The notes: generated by a model not told the origin, from the sequence alone. 5,837 bases of DNA from Candidatus Atribacteria bacterium (GCA_016934875.1 JAFGSC010000250.1:1-5837); one strand, 5' to 3'. Positions 1 through 5,770 are shown, counted from the first letter of the stretch. Made by a program: numbers and translations.

Positions 1-11
1 ATGTCAACCTT

Positions 12-200
12 TTGTATTTATGTAACCTGGTTGAAAATTTTTTATCTTGGGTTAAAAAAATCAAATTCCGACAATCAATTGTTTTAATACTTATCTGCAG
101 TTTTACAAACCATGCTTATTGTAAGTTAGAATACAAAATATCTTTCCTTATATCCGAAGGCGGTACGCCGAAGAATGCGCGGAACTTATCCGAAAAATAT
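12..200 (+). pseudogene. Possible 5' fragment of an exported protein
   Basis: An open frame in AT-rich sequence starts at ATG 12 and runs into the GC-richer IS3 remnant. Residues about 15-37 look like a signal peptide: a basic stretch (VKKIKFRQ), a hydrophobic core (SIVLILICSF) and a small-residue end near NHAYC. What follows (KLEYKISFLISEGG) is not recognised. The frame continues to a stop at 225-227, but the last codons probably belong to transposon sequence. No clear Shine-Dalgarno site precedes the ATG. It could be a chance frame. If real, it is the N-terminus of a secreted protein cut by the IS3-family element. The only other host-like exported-domain remnant is the AgmX-type fragment at 1591-1926, and a link between the two is speculation. 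Confidence 0.25.
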
Positions 201-202
201 AA

Positions 203-918
203 TGGTTTATATCCCAGATCATGTTGAAGGCCCTGGGCTTATCCAAAAAGAGCTGGTACTACTCCCAGCAGAGACGATCATATGAAGAAGAATATAATTA
301 TTTGAGGGGACCGTTGTTAGAAATTTCCAGAGATCATCCGGAATATGGATACCGGAGGACCGCGGTTGAACTTGCAGAGATGGGGTATCCGATAAACCGG
401 AAGATGGTGGCCAGACTCCACAATTATTGGGATTTATCTCTTATGAGAAGGGCGAAAAGGCCTAAAAAGAGCGGAGTCCGTGTTCTTCTTCAGAAAGCAG
501 GCGCTTTGATCAATCTGGCTGCCAGCTTAAGGAAATAGATGATTTTGAAGTGTTGACTTCGGATTTCACACAGATTCGGTATCAGAGAGGCCATGCCAGA
601 GCCTACTGGATTCCAATTATAGACCATAAGAGCAAACTTGTAATGGGACATGCTCTAGGTGAAAGCTCAAATACAGATCTGGCACTAGAGGCATGGTCTA
701 TGGTTCGTTCCTCATTTCGCCAGTTGAATTTAAAAATCGAAGGGAGAATTGTTCACAACGATCAAGATTCGGTCTTTACAGGACACAGATGGCTGAGGGA
801 GACCTTTTTAAAGGATAGAGTTCGTGTCTCCTTCTCGGAAGAGGGAGCTAAAGGCAATGTCTACATGGAATCGTTTTTCGGCCGTTTCAAAGAGGAGAAC
901 CGGTCGCTGCTTTGGGAA
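203..918 (+). pseudogene. IS3-family transposase OrfB, frameshifted and truncated
   Basis: This is the DDE transposase (OrfB) of an IS3-family insertion sequence. The first part (221-528) carries the HTH_21-type region (LGLSKKSWYY, HPEYGYRRTAVEL, NRKMVARL). The integrase core follows in another frame (529-918). The catalytic triad is visible: Asp in SDFTQI (562-564), Asp in VHNDQD (760-762) and Glu in MESFFGRF (868-870), with 35 residues between the second Asp and the Glu, as expected for D-D-35-E. Reading SL-KEIDDFEVL across the two frames places a one-base deletion at about 527-529. No OrfA lies upstream, since a stop at 200-202 closes the frame and AT-rich DNA begins. The C-terminal tail after KEENRSLLWE, normally about 35 residues more, is missing because the reading runs into inverted IS91 sequence. 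The element is dead. Confidence 0.9.
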
Positions 919-1095
919 CTTTGGATTGTCGCAGTCTAGGTACTTGTCTACCACTTCCTGAATAATGGGACGCAGGTGACCAAAGTGTCTTTCAAACCTG
1001 TTTTCATATTCCAGGTGGAATGACTCAAAATAATGGAAGAGCACACTGTAAAAAACAGTGCGCTCCGGATGATGCTGGCGGAAGACCCTGCTCAC
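919..1095 (-). pseudogene. IS91-family transposase, N-terminal fragment (inverted)
   Basis: On the minus strand, a GTG at 1093-1095 opens a frame whose first 58 or so residues match the N-terminus of IS91-family (zinc-binding, Y2/HUH) transposases: FRQHHPERTVFY, then FHYFESFHLEYENRFERHFG, then LRPIIQEVVDKYLDCDNP. In the family, YLDCGNP leads into a cysteine-rich zinc-binding segment (…IRCPDCG…FCPSC). Here the match stops at about 919-922, exactly where IS3 OrfB sequence begins on the other strand, and the open frame beyond that (to 808) is only the IS3 antisense. No Shine-Dalgarno site is evident upstream of the GTG. The fragment points away from the C-terminal IS91 piece at 1950-2826. It may be the other half of the same copy after an inversion, or a separate copy. 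Confidence 0.8.
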
Positions 1096-1590
1096 GGCAG
1101 GGACAGTGATTCAAGAAATGTGCCGGGAAGGAGAAATGACTAAGTTCCTCTATTGAGTGATAGAATAGATTTTGGAGTGAAGTCGTAATGTGTAAACAGT
1201 CGTTTACTTGCAGAAGAAAAAAAACCATTTTTTAGGTGTCTGCTTCCAGCTGATTCAGTTTGCTGAGGATATTGTAAATTTCATCCTCACCCAGGACTCT
1301 AAGATAACGTGATTGGGTCAGGTCTGTTATCAGCAGGTTGGTGATCATTGTTGCCAGTGGTCTAATTTTTCATCCCTAGTGTTGTTTTTGAAATACATAA
1401 TGGCAATGGATGGTTTATCAGAGAGGGTTGAAGGAGTTTATATCGAAGAGGCCAAAGAGGTATGTCAGGAGTCCTTCATCAAGATATTCAAGTATTTGAT
1501 GTAATAAAAAGAGGATATCATTCAGATAAATATTTTATCTTATATACTTCAATGAATTGAGTATAATTTTCTTCGTCTAAAGGCAAAACT
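1096..1590. other. No confident gene; IS91 upstream DNA and unassigned sequence
   Basis: The part next to the IS91 N-terminal fragment (1096 to about 1228) is probably the upstream non-coding end of that element. It contains a short inverted repeat, GTAAAC/GTTTAC with a 4-nt loop, at 1192-1207. The element's true end cannot be fixed by eye. Beyond it are a 38-codon minus-strand frame (1232-1348, listed separately) and a plus-strand frame ending at 1504 (…EEAKEVCQESFIKIFKYLM). The latter has no recognisable family and no ribosome binding site. I see no tRNA, no terminator and no CRISPR-like repeat here. Confidence 0.5.
1232..1348 (-). pseudogene. Short ORF or C-terminal remnant, function unknown
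   Basis: A minus-strand frame of 38 codons (ATG 1346-1348, TAA 1232-1234) stays open upstream to about 1367. Its codon use looks coding-like (CTG, GTC, GAG). The tail, LGEDEIYNILSKLNQLEADT, resembles the acidic helix ending of small regulators such as MarR-type proteins, but the match is too short to name a family. There is no Shine-Dalgarno site before the ATG, which suggests a C-terminal remnant rather than a complete small gene. It may also be a chance frame. Confidence 0.2.
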
Positions 1591-1926
1591 TTAAACCACA
1601 TAAGTTATATCGTTAGGATTACGGATTTTAGAAAATCTGCATTTTTTAATAGTTTCACTAACTTCATTTATTAATTTCTTGTCTGCAATATTACTTTCCA
1701 ATATTAAAAAATCAACAACCTTTCCTTCTTCATTTATTCCGAATTTAACTTTCAGTTTACCTTCTGAATTATCATTTCTTAATAAGCTATATGCGTATGA
1801 ACGATTAAATTGCCATAAAAGATTAGAAACTTTATTTTGTATTTCCTCTATGCTTCTGCTTTCATAATATTTTATTATAAAATTATTATTTAGTATATAA
1901 TTGGATTTGGAGAGAATAAGGTCCAT
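1518..1926 (-). pseudogene. AgmX/PglI (TonB-C-like) C-terminal domain fragment
   Basis: The main frame runs 1926 to 1591 (111 codons). Residues about 25-105 follow the AgmX/PglI C-terminal pattern, a TonB-C-like fold. A helix (RSIEEIQNKVSNLLWQF) leads to an LRNDNSEGKLKVKFGI strand, then NEEGKVVDFLILESN, then a helix ending in IKKCRFSKI, where the family has a Trp-Arg-Phe. The final strand is usually T-Y-P-F-V-F. Here ITYVV is cut by TAA, while the next frame continues as FKVLPLDEENYT to a TGA at 1518-1520. This suggests a one-base frameshift at about 1591-1600. Upstream the frame has no Shine-Dalgarno site and runs into IS91 DNA at about 1950, so the N-terminal half is lost. In the family this domain ends cell-envelope proteins linked to gliding or secretion in myxobacteria and relatives. 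Host origin is inferred from its AT-rich composition. Confidence 0.55.
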
Positions 1927-2348
1927 AATTAATCTAGTTTCAATATTTTGTGAGATTGATTGGCGACCGCATCAATTTCCATCCTCATGTCCATGTTCTG
2001 GTGACTGAAGGAGGCACAGCCCCGGATGGTGCCTTTCACCATGTCCGCCGTTTCCATGACGAGGTTATCCAGGAGATCTTCACCCGCGAGGTCTTCTCCA
2101 TGCTGCTGCGGAAAAAGCTCATCGGCCTTCCCCTGGTGCGGAAGATCCTCCACTGGCGCCACACTGGTTTCAATGTCCACAGCCAGGTCAGGGCTACATC
2201 TAAAAGAGAGGCAGAGAGAGTCGGCAAATACATAATCCGGCCTGTTTTGAGTTTAAAGCAGCTTTTCTTTGATGAGACAGCGGGCAAGGTCCGTTATCTG
2301 CACTCAAGGCATGGCTCACAGGAGGAGTCGATGGATTATCTGGAGTTC

Positions 2349-2370
2349 ACCTGCCTGCCGGCAGGCAGGT
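2349..2370. repeat. Perfect 22-nt GC-rich palindrome inserted in the transposase
   Basis: The arm ACCTGCCTGCC at 2349-2359 is followed directly by its exact reverse complement to 2370. Removing 20 nt (2350-2369) restores the family reading LEF-IARVTSHIPDK, so the palindrome was gained inside the gene and shifted its frame by 20 nt. Similar CTGCCTGCCGGCAGGCAG-type palindromes are, from memory, scattered through some environmental bacterial genomes, where they can be read as LPAGRQAG inside proteins. Here it reads TCLPAGR. Confidence 0.85.
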
Positions 2371-2426
2371 CGCCAGAGTCACCTCACATATTCCTGACAA
2401 GGGACAGGTCATGATCCGTTACTACG

Positions 2427-2497
2427 TCTAAATGTCAAGTACTTTTCCCATGGGAATTCTGTTTACCATGATGGTAGGAATTCAGTTTACCATTACC
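2427..2497. mobile_element. 71-bp insertion flanked by 6-bp direct repeats
   Basis: The transposase reading breaks after ATCCGTTACTACG and resumes at ACTACGGCCTCTACTCC. The hexamer ACTACG therefore occurs on both sides (2421-2426 and 2498-2503), as a target-site duplication would. The 71 bp between contain two near-identical 17-mers, GGAATTCTGTTTACCAT (2453-2469) and GGAATTCAGTTTACCAT (2477-2493), at a 24-bp period, with the inverted repeat ACCAT-G-ATGGT (2465-2475) overlapping the first copy. The left part begins TCTAAATGTCAAGTACTTTT. No matching terminal inverted repeat is seen. It could be a tiny non-autonomous element or the scar of a larger insertion sequence that was mostly lost. A TAA at 2429-2431 stops the incoming frame. 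Confidence 0.6.
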
Positions 2498-2828
2498 ACT
2501 ACGGCCTCTACTCCAATGCCCACAGGGGGAAGATCCGTAAGGTTGGGACTCAGCCTTCTTATCCTCTCATCACCGAAGAGGGTCCGACCTATGTGCCTTC
2601 AAAAGGTTGGGCCGAGATGATCCGCAAGGTTTACGAGGTGGATCCACTGCTTTGCCCTACATGTGGAGGCCGGATGAGGGTCGTCTCTTTTATCGAAGAA
2701 CCGAAAACCATTGACAGGATCATCCATCATCTCGAGCTGACATTCGAGGCCGAACGCCCGCCTTCACCTCGTGTTGTTCAGCAGGATCTCCTGATGGCAG
2801 CCAAGGAGAGTGGAGAATATTTCTGAGG

Positions 2829-3065
2829 GCTTTCGGAATTGCTTTTTTCTGATTCAAGGGCGGAGTCTATCCTGAGCCTATGGGTTTTGATACTTCTGGT
2901 GATTTATGGTGCTTTTTGATTCTTTGACCTAGCCGTTTTGGATGTGATATCCTTAGTCCCTCGTGTTATTAGGTGGAAATTGAGGATAATTGCGAGGGAT
3001 TTGCCGCATGGGCAAAAACGAAATCCTTATCTTCGAATGGCTGAAATTATAAAACGAGAACATTC
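2829..3065. other. Non-coding 3' flank, probably the end of the IS91-like element
   Basis: There is no gene here. The stretch lies between the transposase stop and the stop codon of the convergent propeller gene. Two small inverted repeats are visible. TCCCTCG (2957-2963) pairs with CGAGGGA (2993-2999) across a long loop. TTTGCC pairs with GGCAAA (3000-3005 and 3011-3016) across GCATG. IS91-family ends usually carry a subterminal hairpin, so the second could be the element's end structure. The exact boundary is not visible. Composition returns to AT-rich by about 3045. No clear terminator for the propeller gene is seen here. Confidence 0.4.
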
Positions 3066-4199
3066 TTAATTGAATATCAGCTTGTATTTTAAAAGCTTTG
3101 GAATAGCTTCCATAGAGTTAATCAGACAGTAGAAACTATTGTTTCGATCAATAAAAATATTGGTAATTCCTTCCTTTTTAGTTTTATTAAAAAAGATGTT
3201 AGGCAATTTATATCTAGAAATGAGAAGACAATCTGAATTATAAAAATCTAAATATATAAAAGATCTTTCTGGGTTGATAATAGGCACAATGAATTGATCG
3301 TCTTCCAATAGAATAGACTCAAAGACATTTGAAACAGGAGAAACAACTTTTTTTCTTACAATGCTACCATCGAAGCTGATCTTAAGTGGAAAATGTGTGT
3401 CGAAATTGACATTGCCTATGATTTCCTTTATTTTACGGCCATTCTTGCTGTATTTCATCAAATGATAAGGTTGCCGCTGAGAATAGATGATTTCTCCATT
3501 TGAATTGACGATAATATTGGTCATATTCATATATGCAAACTCATTTTCTAAAAGCGGGGGAATGGGGCTTGATTTAACCATTTTTATGATATCTGGGGTT
3601 GGCTCAATTAGGTGCCCTATTGATTTTTTAACTTCATTAAGATTTTGAGTAATATATATTACCTTGTGCTTTTCTCTTAGAATAATATTGGACAAATAAT
3701 AAGTTTTGTTCCAAAGGACGATGTCATCATATGGCGAATGTGTATTATAAGATTTCTGATATTCCCCATTTTTTGAATAGACAGTGATTCTTCGCTGATA
3801 ATTATCGATCAAATATAGATTGCCATCATCCAGTACTTTCAACTTTGAAGCATCTCGAGAGAGTTCGCCCGGCCCTTGTCCTAACTGCCCAAATGAGCTC
3901 AGAAATTTACCCTCTGAGGAAAAGCACTGAATACGGCTATTTCCAGTATCAAGAATATAGATATTACCTTCTTGATCTACAGTGAAGTAATTAGGCTTAT
4001 AAAAATCCTCATTATCCTTATCAGTTCCAATACTAAATTGAAACTCAGCTCTTATTTCCTTTTCCTCACTTTGGTGTTTATCTAATAGAATTGAAGGATT
4101 AAGATAGGCACTTCCATAGAGATGAAAAATGAAAATTATCCCAATAAAAATCAAGTACATTTTTTTTATTTTAATATTCATATTATTATTCTTATGCAA
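3066..4199 (-). CDS. Secreted 6-bladed beta-propeller (NHL-type) protein
   Basis: This is a predicted exported propeller protein of about 377 residues. A basic N-terminus (NIKIKK) and a hydrophobic core (MYLIFIGIIFIFHLYGSAY) form a signal peptide or anchor. The clearest blade repeats follow: YFTVDQEGNIYILDTGNSRI with CFSSEGKFLSSFGQLGQGPGE, and KLKVLDDGNLYLIDNYQRRI with TVYSKNGEYQKSY. Weaker ones come later (NIIVNSNGEIIYSQRQPYH, NIFIDRNNSFYCLI). The D-x-x-G-N-I/L-Y and GQGPGE motifs are typical of the 6-bladed beta-propeller/NHL families, which mostly bind proteins or peptides. An ATG at 4214 would lie on top of the GGAGG at 4206-4210. TTG 4197-4199 sits 6 nt from that site and is preferred, while ATG 4179-4181 is too far away. 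The gene is last in the cluster, after a hairpin. No enzymatic residues are recognised. Its job is inferred from its neighbours. Confidence 0.8.
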   Translation of the reverse strand: MHKNNNMNIKIKKMYLIFIGIIFIFHLYGSAYLNPSILLDKHQSEEKEIRAEFQFSIGTDKDNEDFYKPNYFTVDQEGNIYILDTGNSRIQCFSSEGKFLSSFGQLGQGPGELSRDASKLKVLDDGNLYLIDNYQRRITVYSKNGEYQKSYNTHSPYDDIVLWNKTYYLSNIILREKHKVIYITQNLNEVKKSIGHLIEPTPDIIKMVKSSPIPPLLENEFAYMNMTNIIVNSNGEIIYSQRQPYHLMKYSKNGRKIKEIIGNVNFDTHFPLKISFDGSIVRKKVVSPVSNVFESILLEDDQFIVPIINPERSFIYLDFYNSDCLLISRYKLPNIFFNKTKKEGITNIFIDRNNSFYCLINSMEAIPKLLKYKLIFN

Positions 4200-4205
4200 T
4201 GCTCT

Positions 4206-4210
4206 CCTCC
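4206..4210 (-). promoter_or_regulatory. Shine-Dalgarno site deciding a TTG start
   Basis: GGAGG on the minus strand, 6 nt before TTG 4197-4199. It would fall inside the coding sequence if ATG 4214 were used, and it is 24 nt from ATG 4181. It therefore favours the TTG start of the propeller gene. Confidence 0.6.
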
Positions 4211-4252
4211 CCAATGAGCAACAATAAATTTATATTTTTATAAAAAAGAATG

Positions 4253-4287
4253 GAAAGGTCAGATAATAAATTATTATCTGACCTTTC
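4253..4287 (-). terminator. Perfect 17-bp stem hairpin between the peptide and propeller genes
   Basis: The arm GAAAGGTCAGATAATAA (4253-4269) pairs perfectly with TTATTATCTGACCTTTC (4271-4287), leaving one nominal loop base (in practice the A/T base of the stem opens). In the minus direction it follows the peptide stop by about 22 nt, and CCATTCTTTTTTATA comes next. This makes it a plausible Rho-independent terminator with a T-run offset by about 5 nt. Its position inside the cluster suggests partial termination, giving more transcript for the peptide than for the propeller. It could instead be an mRNA-stabilising 3' hairpin. Confidence 0.65.
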
Positions 4288-4309
4288 TAATCTCTAGATC
4301 AATCATTAA

Positions 4310-4546
4310 CTACATTCCACAGTAAGGTTCTTGCCCCTGACAAAAAGTGCCTTGTACTAAACAGCCAGAATATCCTGGACCTGGATATACCTTACATTCG
4401 TATTTCTGATATTCATTGTTCCATGCGCAGTAATAGCATCCTTCAAGTGCGTATGAACGCTGCACAAGGGGACCTTTGCATAAAAAACTTATGCATGTAG
4501 CTACAATCACGGATAAAATTATCGCTAAAAAAATTCTCCTTTTCAT
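4310..4546 (-). CDS. Small exported six-cysteine peptide (NVEALA-like)
   Basis: A 78-residue product. A basic start (MKRR) and hydrophobic core (IFLAIILSVIVATCISFLC) make a signal peptide, and cleavage is plausible after RSYA (residue 33). The mature part would be about 45 residues with six cysteines at 37, 40, 51, 62, 69 and 76, spaced C-x2-C-x10-C-x10-C-x6-C-x6-C, enough for three disulfides. It has seven tyrosines and one tryptophan (W42), and ends in CGM. The start is well supported: GGAGG at 4554-4558 lies 7 nt before ATG 4544-4546. The small size, the leader ending in an ALEG-type motif and a cysteine-rich tail beside a 6-bladed propeller gene recall the NVEALA peptides of Bacteroidota, but there is no NVEALA motif as such. 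It lies 68 bp after the MauE-thioredoxin gene with no terminator between, so the two are likely co-transcribed. The function is unknown. Confidence 0.75.
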   Translation of the reverse strand: MKRRIFLAIILSVIVATCISFLCKGPLVQRSYALEGCYYCAWNNEYQKYECKVYPGPGYSGCLVQGTFCQGQEPYCGM

Positions 4547-4553
4547 TCAATGC

Positions 4554-4558
4554 CCTCC
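4554..4558 (-). promoter_or_regulatory. Shine-Dalgarno site of the peptide gene
   Basis: AAAGGAGGG on the minus strand, with GGAGG 7 nt before the ATG. The leader GGAGGGCATTGAATGAAAAG resembles the propeller gene's GGAGGAGAGCATTGCATAAG, so the two starts may share ancestry. Confidence 0.75.
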
Positions 4559-4614
4559 TTTCATAATTTTAATATTTTATTCTATTTAAAATCAATACTA
4601 ACCACCCAAAGTTA

Positions 4615-5745
4615 TCACCTCCTTTTATCCTCTAAATATTTCACCAACATTCTCTCATAATCATTTTGCAATGATTTGATATTATAGGTTGGAGGATCTA
4701 CATTTAATATTTCTCCTACAGGAGAAACAAGAATTTTTGTAGTGTTAGAAGAAAAATTGAGATTATTTCTTAATCCCATGTCCAAATCTTCTAAAAAAGG
4801 GTAGCTCAAAGAATAGCTCTTTTTAAAATTAGAAATTGCGGTATTACCTATTTCACCTACAATTGCATAGAAATGAATATTCGCGTTGAATTTGTTATAT
4901 AGCTTATCCATAAAAATAGCTTCATCTACACAAGCCTTACATTCTATTGAATTCAGAATCAATAAAACACTGTATTTGCCTTTTAATTGATTTGGAAAAA
5001 AAAGACTTCCGCTACTGCCATTTAATACAAAATGGGGTAATTGCTTCCCAGCCACATTTTTGGCATTTTTGGTGACTGAATGTGTTTCATTCAATGCATT
5101 TAATATATAAATTTTTTCAATCTTTCTTTCTGCTATAAAAATCATCAGAATGGATGAAGAAAATGCTATTAACAAAATAATGAAAAAGTCATAAACATGA
5201 CCTTTTATTGATATAAGAGGTTTGGATTTTAGGTTTTTCTGCGAAATAATTATCGCGATACTTAGAAGTAGAAAAACAAAGTCTCTTGTGACCATTACAA
5301 AAGGATTATTGCTGCTTAATATGAAAGACTCAGGGGAACATCCGCAATAATTGGCTACACCCCTAAATGTGTTAACTATTGTTATATAAATAAATATTAC
5401 TAATAGTAACGAAGATACTAAAGCTGCATACTTAGCTAAAATGCCTGTCACTAACAATATTCCAAGAATTAGCTCAATCCAAGGCAATAGAGAAGTTATG
5501 ATATTAACAAAGGGATGGGGGAAAAAATTTAGATATTTTACCACCTGTACAAATTCTTGAGGATTAGAAATCTTATATACGCCTGCATAGATAAAAATCA
5601 TGCCCAAAATTAGCCTAGCAATGATATAAACATGTGGGAATTCCCTTTTTTTAGCTGATGTGAAGTAATTTGTCCTACTCAAATTATGAATTGCCTTTAA
5701 AATAAATCTATAATTTGTTTTCATCTCTAAATTTATGATTGCCAC
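4615..5745 (-). CDS. MauE-type membrane protein fused to a thioredoxin-like domain
   Basis: A 376-residue two-domain protein. Residues about 36-170 match MauE/DoxX-like membrane proteins. A first helix begins ARLILGMIFIYAGVYKI, then come FFPHPFVNIITSLLPWIELILG, two more helices and the Cys-Gly-Cys pair (C134, C136) typical of MauE. A fifth helix lies at about 185-205. Residues about 232-376 form a TlpA/AhpC-type thioredoxin fold (GKQLPHFVLNG…KYSVLLILNS) with a Cys-Lys-Ala-Cys redox site (C269, C272), predicted to lie outside the cytoplasm. The usual cis-proline (P-T-T) is replaced by Asn334 in NTT. MauE and MauD are separate proteins needed to mature the disulfide-rich small subunit of methylamine dehydrogenase, and here the two roles appear fused. 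It is first in the cluster, ahead of a six-cysteine peptide, its likely client. The start is GTG 5743 or ATG 5722, and neither has a good ribosome site. Confidence 0.85.
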   Translation of the reverse strand: MAIINLEMKTNYRFILKAIHNLSRTNYFTSAKKREFPHVYIIARLILGMIFIYAGVYKISNPQEFVQVVKYLNFFPHPFVNIITSLLPWIELILGILLVTGILAKYAALVSSLLLVIFIYITIVNTFRGVANYCGCSPESFILSSNNPFVMVTRDFVFLLLSIAIIISQKNLKSKPLISIKGHVYDFFIILLIAFSSSILMIFIAERKIEKIYILNALNETHSVTKNAKNVAGKQLPHFVLNGSSGSLFFPNQLKGKYSVLLILNSIECKACVDEAIFMDKLYNKFNANIHFYAIVGEIGNTAISNFKKSYSLSYPFLEDLDMGLRNNLNFSSNTTKILVSPVGEILNVDPPTYNIKSLQNDYERMLVKYLEDKRR

Positions 5746-5763
5746 GACCTGTTGTAAAGCAAA

Positions 5764-5769
5764 AGTATA
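5764..5769 (-). promoter_or_regulatory. Possible -10 box for the MauE-thioredoxin gene
   Basis: TATACT on the minus strand, 19 nt before GTG 5745 and about 40 nt before ATG 5724. No good -35 box lies 16-18 nt upstream, because that space is taken by the 20-bp repeats. A regulator-dependent promoter would fit this arrangement. Confidence 0.3.
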
Positions 5770-5770
5770 T

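Larger units (their letters stand above)
1950..2826 (+). pseudogene. IS91-family transposase, C-terminal part, disrupted twice
   Basis: This is the HUH (rolling-circle) transposase half of an IS91-like element. It begins abruptly at GDRINFHPHVHVLVTEGG, which carries the metal-binding His-Val-His. Then come the NVHSQVRATSKREAERVGKY region with a single candidate catalytic Tyr (codon 2229-2231), KVRYLHSRHGSQEESMDYLEF, and after two interruptions YGLYSNAHRGKIRKVGTQ, VPSKGWAEMIRKVYEVDP, LLCPTCGGRMRVVSFIEE, ending EYF-TGA at 2824-2826. The reading needs three frames: frame 3 to about 2349, frame 2 for ARVTSHIPDKGQVMIRYY (2372-2425) and frame 1 from about 2500. The two frame changes coincide with a 20-nt palindromic insertion and a 71-bp insertion. 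The GTG at 1950 is not a real start, since the N-terminal zinc-binding half is missing. The protein is inactive. Confidence 0.88.

Noticed and set aside
808..918. C-terminal end of the minus-strand frame 808-1095
   Set aside because: It is antisense to the IS3 integrase core (DDE motif region). Only 919-1095 carries IS91 homology.
1043..1061. Hairpin CACTGT-A5-ACAGTG
   Set aside because: It lies inside the IS91 N-terminal coding segment (RTVFYSVLF) and is explained by codon sequence.
1025..1228. Minus-strand 67-codon frame
   Set aside because: It overlaps the IS91 N-terminal coding in another frame and shows no family features.
1313..1504. Plus-strand 63-codon frame ending FKIFKYLM-like
   Set aside because: There is no ribosome site and no recognisable domain, and it overlaps the minus-strand remnant. 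Not enough to call a gene.
2026..2287. Alternative frames on both strands inside the IS91 transposase
   Set aside because: They are shadows of the recognised transposase reading, composition-driven (Ser/Arg-rich).
2432..2620. Plus-strand 62-codon frame
   Set aside because: It runs across the 71-bp insertion in a frame different from the conserved YGLYSNAHRG reading.
4607..4629. AGGAGGTGA at the end of the MauE-thioredoxin gene, as a ribosome site for a hidden leader ORF
   Set aside because: The nearest start is TTG followed by GGT GGT TAG, a three-codon frame. It is probably just the Lys-Arg-Arg-stop codons (AAA AGG AGG TGA).
5760..5767. TAnnTTTG Bacteroidota-type promoter element (also at 4607-4614)
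   Set aside because: No TTTG lies at about 19-21 nt upstream of either, and the strong SD sites do not fit Bacteroidota. Likely chance in AT-rich DNA.
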